This document shows positions 59,576 through 64,000 of a DNA stretch of 64,000 nt, piece after piece. The stretch covers positions 1 to 64,000 of the forward strand of contig NTJI01000005.1 in NCBI GenBank assembly GCA_002307375.1. Reading direction: 5' to 3'. A model generated the notes under the pieces. That model ran no database searches. It was not told the origin of the DNA and worked only from the letters and a program-made list of their open reading frames with translations. The translations under genes were made by a program, and so were the position numbers. Each line of letters begins with the position of its first letter. Positions within the stretch are counted from its first letter, which is position 1. This DNA comes from Lysobacteraceae bacterium NML93-0399. GTDB lineage: Bacteria > Pseudomonadota > Gammaproteobacteria > Xanthomonadales > Xanthomonadaceae.

Positions 59576-60771
59576 GCGGTCACCTTGCCGAACACCAGCG
59601 AGCAGTTGTTGCCGCCGAAGCCGAAGGAATTGTTCATCGCGTAACGGATGTCGGCCTGCGCGTTGTCGAAGCGGATCTGCGGCCCGCATGCCGGGTCGCG
59701 CACCGTGCTGTCGAGAATGCCCGGCAGCAGGCCGTGTTCGAGCGCCAGCAGCGCCACCACCGACTCGACAATGCCCGCCGCGCCCAGCGTGTGCCCGGTC
59801 CAGCCCTTGGTGGAACTGGCGTGCAACGTGGCCGGGAACAACGCATCGACCGCGCGGGCCTCGACCGAATCGTTGGCCGGCGTCGAGGTGCCGTGCAGGT
59901 TGAGATAGCCCACGTCGGCAGCGTCGATGCCGGCGCGATCGAGGGCGCCGCGCATCGCGAGCGTCGCACCGAGGCCCTCGGGATGCGGCGCGGACATGTG
60001 GTGGGCGTCGCTGGACTCGCCATAACCGCGCAGCTGCAGGCCGTCGTCTCCCGATGCGGCGCGCTCGAGCAGCGCGAAGCCGCCCGCTTCGCCCAGCGAC
60101 AGCCCGTCGCGCGCGGCATCGAACGGCCGGCAGCGTTCGCTCGACACCAGGCCGAGCGCGTTGAAGCCGAACAGCACGCTGCCGCACAGGGTGTCCACGC
60201 CCCCGACCAGCGCCGCGTCGACCAGCCCGGCGTCGATCATCCGCGCCGCCTGCGCGAACACCTTCGCGCTCGACGAGCAGGCGGTGGCCACGGTGATGCA
60301 GGGACCGCGCAGGCCGGTGGCGTGCTGGAGGAAATCGCCGAGCGAATGCGGGGTGTGCACGATCGGCCGGGCCAGATCGTCGGGAAACCGGCGCACGCCG
60401 GCCGCGTCGGTCTGGGCGCGCGCATAGCCTTCCTCACCCGCACCGATGCTCGAGGTGGAGGTGCCGACGACGATGGCGATGCGGTCCGCGCCATGACGGG
60501 CGACGAGCGCTTCGAGTGCGGCCTGCACGCCGTCGTGCTGCAGCGCGAGCCAGGCCAGGCGGTTGTTGCGGCATTCCCAGCGCGACAGTGCGGACGGCAG
60601 CGGCGCGTCCTCGATGCCATCGACACGACCGATCCAGGTCGGCAACGGCGAGGCACCGAAGCCGTTTCGGCGCAGGCCGCCCCTGCGGGCGCGCAGCGCC
60701 TCGAACTGTGCCGTGTTGCCGCGTCCCAGCGCGGTGGTGGCGGTGAAGGCGCGAATCGCCAGCGGCGACAT
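59572..60771 (-). CDS. 3-oxoacyl-ACP synthase (FabF/FabB-like) of the cluster
   Basis: A 399-aa condensing enzyme. Active-site Cys in V-A-T-A-C-S-S-S-A-K (about 162-165), His in L-H-G-T-S-T-P-A-N-D and in K-G-W-T-G-H-T-L-G-A-A-G, and the closing N-N-S-F-G-F-G-G-N-N. It would extend the aryl starter with malonyl units, as a dimer with the chain-length factor. ATG 60771 is preferred; a GTG at 60792 adds seven residues. Heads the leftward unit KS, CLF, GT2, flavoprotein. Confidence 0.94.
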   Translation of the reverse strand: MSPLAIRAFTATTALGRGNTAQFEALRARRGGLRRNGFGASPLPTWIGRVDGIEDAPLPSALSRWECRNNRLAWLALQHDGVQAALEALVARHGADRIAIVVGTSTSSIGAGEEGYARAQTDAAGVRRFPDDLARPIVHTPHSLGDFLQHATGLRGPCITVATACSSSAKVFAQAARMIDAGLVDAALVGGVDTLCGSVLFGFNALGLVSSERCRPFDAARDGLSLGEAGGFALLERAASGDDGLQLRGYGESSDAHHMSAPHPEGLGATLAMRGALDRAGIDAADVGYLNLHGTSTPANDSVEARAVDALFPATLHASSTKGWTGHTLGAAGIVESVVALLALEHGLLPGILDSTVRDPACGPQIRFDNAQADIRYAMNNSFGFGGNNCSLVFGKVTA

Positions 60772-60819
60772 CGGGGACAGCGGTTCTGGCACGCGGTGGA
60801 TCCATGCAGGGAGCGCCCG

Positions 60820-60825
60820 AGTATA
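60820..60825 (-). promoter_or_regulatory. Putative -10 box of the ketosynthase unit
   Basis: Leftward TATACT with GC before it, about 28-49 bp before the possible start codons. A TTGAAG lies upstream but at 22-bp spacing, too wide for a standard -35. Confidence 0.5.
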
Positions 60826-60894
60826 GCCACAGGGTCGTGAGGCTAGACTTCAATATCCGCCCGAACGACGCGCGCGTGCGACCTGCGTTCCGCC

Positions 60895-61599
60895 ATGGCC
60901 AAAACCCGCTTCCTGCACCGTCTCCGGACACTCGCCGACCGCGATGCCCTGCACACGCTGGCGGTCGCGCTTTCGGCCTGCCTGTTGAGCCTGGGGCTGG
61001 TCTACATGGGCTATCTGGTGCACGTGCTGCGCGTGGCCCGCACTGCGCCCTGCGTGCCGGTCCGCGGTGAATGTGTGCTGGTATTCGGCAAGCATTCTCC
61101 GCATGGCCGGCTCGATGCCGACTTCCGCGCCCGGGTGTCGCGTGCGGCCGCGGTCTGGGGATCGCATACGCCGCGTCATGTGCTCCTACTCGGCGGCGGT
61201 CCGGCTGGCGCGCCGACCGAGGCGGCCATCGCGCGTGACGCCCTGCATGCGCTCGGCGTGCCGGTCGAGGCGCCACTGGTGCTCGAGGACGCCTCGCGCG
61301 ACACGCTGCAGAACCTGCGCAACGCGCGCAGCCTGCTCGCACTGGCTGCCGTCGACCCGGCTGCGTCGAGCCGGCAGGTGACCCTGCTCAGCAGCCGCTA
61401 CCACCTCGCGCGCTGCGCTTTGTTCGCGCGCGGCCTCGGCCTGCACTGGGAACTGTGCGCCGCCGAACCGGCGCTGTCCTGGCATCCGGGGACCTGGTGG
61501 CGCCTGGCCGGCGAAGCGGCCTACGTGTGCTGGCTCGACATCGGCTCGCGCTGGGCGCGCCTGATCGGGCACGAACGGATGCTCGCGCGGATCGGCTGA
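60895..61599 (+). CDS. DUF218 (SanA/YdcF-like) membrane protein
   Basis: A 234-aa protein with one N-terminal helix (L-A-V-A-L-S-A-C-L-L-S-L-G-L-V-Y-M-G-Y-L-V) and a periplasmic DUF218 domain. C-V-L-V-F-G-K, H-V-L-L-L-G-G-G-P, A-I-A-R-D-A-L and L-E-D-A-S-R-D-T-L-Q-N-L-R-N are the family pattern. SanA, ElyC and YdcF act in envelope integrity or vancomycin tolerance. Divergent from the ketosynthase unit and possibly linked to envelope attachment of the pigment. Confidence 0.85.
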   Translation: MAKTRFLHRLRTLADRDALHTLAVALSACLLSLGLVYMGYLVHVLRVARTAPCVPVRGECVLVFGKHSPHGRLDADFRARVSRAAAVWGSHTPRHVLLLGGGPAGAPTEAAIARDALHALGVPVEAPLVLEDASRDTLQNLRNARSLLALAAVDPAASSRQVTLLSSRYHLARCALFARGLGLHWELCAAEPALSWHPGTWWRLAGEAAYVCWLDIGSRWARLIGHERMLARIG

Positions 61600-61646
61600 T
61601 CGCGTAGTTGCAGGGCGCTCGCACACGAGGGTTTCAGCGGTAACGC

Positions 61647-62066
61647 CCATCGCGCGCGAGCGCGCTCCTACAGGGAGGGTCTCGGCGTTAGGACGTGCAC
61701 CTGAGGTTGCGCTTCGACGGGGGCACATTTCCCGTCTCGCCCGAGCCAGCGCCAAACGTAGAGACGATCCCCTGTAGGAGCGCGCTTGCGCGCGAGGGCT
61801 CTCCCGATAATGCGTCCCCGGGCGAAGACCTTCCCCGGCAAAGCCCATCGCGCGCGAGCGCGCTCCTACAGGGAGGGTCTCGGCGTTAGGGACGTGTACC
61901 TGAGGTTGCGCTTCGACGGGGGCACATTTCCCGCCTCGCCCGAGCCAACGTCGAACGTAGAGACGATCCCCTGTAGGAGCGCGCTTGCGCGCGAGGGCTT
62001 CCCCGACAATGCATGCCCGGCCGAACACTTCCCCGGCAAAGCCAATCGCGCGCGCGCTCCTACCAG
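61647..62066 (+). repeat. Second tandem REP array, 198-bp unit
   Basis: GGGAGGGTCTCGGCGTTAG recurs at 61673 and 61871, and the 198-bp unit between is repeated with about 90% identity. Each unit ends in two REP arms (61773-61870 and 61972-62066); an extra single arm stands at 61647-61673, and the last right arm is shortened (ATCGCGCGCGCGCTCCTACC). The spacer contains TAGAGACGATCCCC and GGGGGCACATTTCCCG. It fills the gap between two convergent genes. Confidence 0.9.
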
Positions 62067-62096
62067 GAACGGCGCGCACGCGTTGGCGTCTTGCGG

Positions 62097-63893
62097 TCAG
62101 CGTTTCAGTTGCGCCGGAATGAACTGCGTCTCCACGGCCTCGGCCAGCTGGTCGGGCGGCAGCAGGCCCTGGTCGAGCAGGAAGTTGTTGAACGCGCGGC
62201 GGTCGAACTTTTCACCCAGTGCCAGTTCGGTGCGCATGCGCAGTTCGAGGATGCGCGTGTAGCCGTAGAAGTAGCTCGTCGCCTGGCCCGGTGCGTTGAA
62301 GGTGTAGCGGTCGAGTTCCTGGCGCGCCATCGCCGGGGACAGCATCACCTCTTCGGTCAGCACGCGGCCGGCACGCTCGCGGTCGATCAGGCCGAGGTTG
62401 AGCATCGGGTCGAGCATCGCGCGGGCGGCGCGCAGCAGGCGGAACTGCAGGGCGATCAGCTGCCCGTCGAGCGGCTCGTAGGGCACGAGTTCCGCTTCCG
62501 CATACAGCGCCCAGCCTTCGACGTTGACCGAGTTGAAGGCGAACATCGAGCGCGCCAGCGATACGCCGCGTTCGACCATCGCGGTGAACTGCAGTTCGTG
62601 ACCCGGGCGGCCTTCGTGCGCCGACAGCGTCCAGCGCACGGCATCGAAGTTGAAGTCGTCGTAGGCATCGCCTTCGCCGTCACCGCCGGGGTTGCCGACC
62701 GGCAGCACGAAGGTGCCCTGCTGACCGGTGTTGCCGACCAGCGGTGCGGGCCGGAAGTGCGGAGCGGGCTGGGCGGCCGATTCGGCCTCCGAGCCCAGGC
62801 GCATCTGCATCTCGCGCTGCGGCACATCGACGATGTCCTCGCGTTCGATGATCGGGTCGATCGCGTCGATGACCTCGCGGTAGCTCGCCTCCAGACGGTT
62901 GTTGGGAATCGTGTCGCGCTTGAGCGCGGCAATCACGCCGCGATAGTCGGTCGCGGCGATGCCTTTCTCTTTCGCCACCAGCGGCGCGAGCTGCTGCATC
63001 TGTGCGCGGATTTCCATGAAAGCCAGCTGCGCGCGCTGCATCAGCAGCTGCGGATCGATATCGGTGCCGTACTGCTTGAGGCCGAAGGCATAGACCTCCG
63101 GCGGCAGGCGCGTGTCCTCGCGCGCCTTCGGCAGCACGGTGCGTCGCGTCCAGTCGGCGTAGGCGGTGATCTCCTTCGCAATGGCATCCAGTGCCGGCTC
63201 GGCACCCTCGATGTCGTATTCCTCGAACAGCGAGCGGATGCCGGCGATGTAGGTCTCGGCGCTGTCGAGTGCGCGTTCCACCTCGAGCTTGGTCGGCTGC
63301 AGCAGGTCGGGGTTGGACAACCGCTCTTCATAGCGCTGGCGGGCGAGCGTGGTGATCGGCGTGCTGCCTTCGGTCAGGCCGGCATAGCGCTGCAGACGGG
63401 CCAGGGCATGCGCGCGGCGCTCGGGCGGCGTCTGCGCGGACAGCAGCCCGTTGATGCCGCCGAATATCAGCTGCGGCGCGTCTGTCCACGGCAACAGATA
63501 GCGTTCGCTGAGCGTGCTGCCTTCGACGCTGTCGTCGATGCTCTTGAGCAGGATCTGCAGGTCCTGTCGCACGTTGGCGTCGCGCTCGAGTTCGAGCTGG
63601 GTCTGCAGCTTGGCGCGCGCGCCGGTCATCGCTTCGCGATAGCGGCGTGCGGTGTCGGGGCCGAAGTCGGCGACCTGGTCGTCGTAGCCGGGAATGCCGA
63701 AGAAGCCGGCCGATTCGGGCTGGAATGGCGCCTGCGCGTCGATCAGGATCTGCGCCAGTTCGTTGCTGCGGGCGACCCAGGCCGGCGCGGCCGCCTGCGT
63801 CGCCGCGACCGCGGCCTTCGCGTCGTCGGTGTGGGCATGGGCGGTGAACGGCAGGGCGAGCGACAGCGCGATCGCGAGGACGAGCGGTTTCAT
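62097..63893 (-). CDS. DUF885 zinc-peptidase-like exported protein
   Basis: A 598-aa protein of the DUF885 family. Signal peptide MKPLVLAIALSLALPFTAHA. The metal motif is H-E-G-R-P-G-H-E (about residue 428), the HExxxGH form of this family, followed by E-G-W-A-L-Y-A-E, a second conserved helix. Members are thought to be M32/M3-like metallopeptidases in the periplasm; substrates are unknown. ATG 63893. It ends next to the second REP array. Confidence 0.9.
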   Translation of the reverse strand: MKPLVLAIALSLALPFTAHAHTDDAKAAVAATQAAAPAWVARSNELAQILIDAQAPFQPESAGFFGIPGYDDQVADFGPDTARRYREAMTGARAKLQTQLELERDANVRQDLQILLKSIDDSVEGSTLSERYLLPWTDAPQLIFGGINGLLSAQTPPERRAHALARLQRYAGLTEGSTPITTLARQRYEERLSNPDLLQPTKLEVERALDSAETYIAGIRSLFEEYDIEGAEPALDAIAKEITAYADWTRRTVLPKAREDTRLPPEVYAFGLKQYGTDIDPQLLMQRAQLAFMEIRAQMQQLAPLVAKEKGIAATDYRGVIAALKRDTIPNNRLEASYREVIDAIDPIIEREDIVDVPQREMQMRLGSEAESAAQPAPHFRPAPLVGNTGQQGTFVLPVGNPGGDGEGDAYDDFNFDAVRWTLSAHEGRPGHELQFTAMVERGVSLARSMFAFNSVNVEGWALYAEAELVPYEPLDGQLIALQFRLLRAARAMLDPMLNLGLIDRERAGRVLTEEVMLSPAMARQELDRYTFNAPGQATSYFYGYTRILELRMRTELALGEKFDRRAFNNFLLDQGLLPPDQLAEAVETQFIPAQLKR

Positions 63894-64000
63894 GGCGGCT
63901 CCGGGCGGCAGGTCAGGCGCCGACCGTATGCGGTCACGCGCGTGCCGGCAATGGCCCGGACGTCACGGCACCGCGGCGGCCTGGTGCCCGACCGGTGTAT

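Noticed and set aside
63894-64000. Start of another gene at the window end
   Set aside because: About 107 bp upstream of the DUF885 gene show no start codon with a convincing frame; it is probably promoter DNA.

Overview
The window is GC-rich (about two thirds G+C by eye) chromosomal DNA, almost certainly from a Lysobacter/Luteimonas-like member of the Xanthomonadaceae. Three things point there: a xanthomonadin-type aryl polyene cluster with a chorismatase of the XanB2 type; a family of REP elements built on GTAGGAGCGCGCTTGCGCGC, familiar from this family; and TonB-receptor and secreted subtilase genes. No phage, transposase, integrase, CRISPR array or tRNA was seen.

Layout. 1-150: the end of an rRNA operon (3' part of 5S rRNA and its terminator). 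656-8.9 kb: a ModE-like regulator, a PatZ-like acyl-CoA synthetase/GNAT protein, a small basic protein, DNA polymerase IV (dinB) and the helicase dinG. This stretch holds two odd structures: a 105-bp inverted copy of the acs/small-gene 3' junction, and a four-unit tandem array of dinB 3' tails plus REP pairs between dinB and dinG. 9-32.8 kb: housekeeping and stress genes, namely an Rrf2 regulator divergent from a thioredoxin-reductase-like enzyme, a hybrid histidine kinase, an MFS exporter, a PNPOx-like protein with a histone-like tail, a BON protein, an MscS channel, a CtaG/ferric-reductase pair, HemJ/CopD, a methyltransferase and an outer-membrane barrel. 33-37.5 kb: a two-gene trehalose locus (TonB receptor then trehalase). 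37.8-45.3 kb: SDR, CsbD, YkgJ, aroE, a large S8 protease and hemB.

45.6-60.8 kb is the aryl polyene (xanthomonadin-like) cluster, arranged as three transcription units. A leftward unit carries a halogenase-like flavoprotein and xanB2, which makes 3-/4-hydroxybenzoate from chorismate. A rightward unit carries ACP, a COG4648 membrane protein, two acyltransferases, two hot-dog dehydratases, a LolA-like carrier, an MMPL exporter, a ketoreductase and a lipoprotein. A second leftward unit carries ketosynthase, chain-length factor, a GT2 glycosyltransferase and a second halogenase-like flavoprotein. Nearly all neighbours overlap by ATGA or similar, suggesting translational coupling. Together they would make an aryl starter, extend it to a polyene on ACP, possibly halogenate it, attach it to a lipid-like carrier and move it to the outer membrane. 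No adenylating ligase for the starter acid is in the window.

60.9-64 kb: a DUF218 protein, a second tandem REP array and a DUF885 zinc peptidase-like protein. The most interesting non-genic signals are the dinB-tail/REP array, the inverted duplication around the acs gene, a 42-bp-spaced direct repeat upstream of the redox gene pair, and a strand-asymmetric hairpin between the TonB receptor and trehalase genes.
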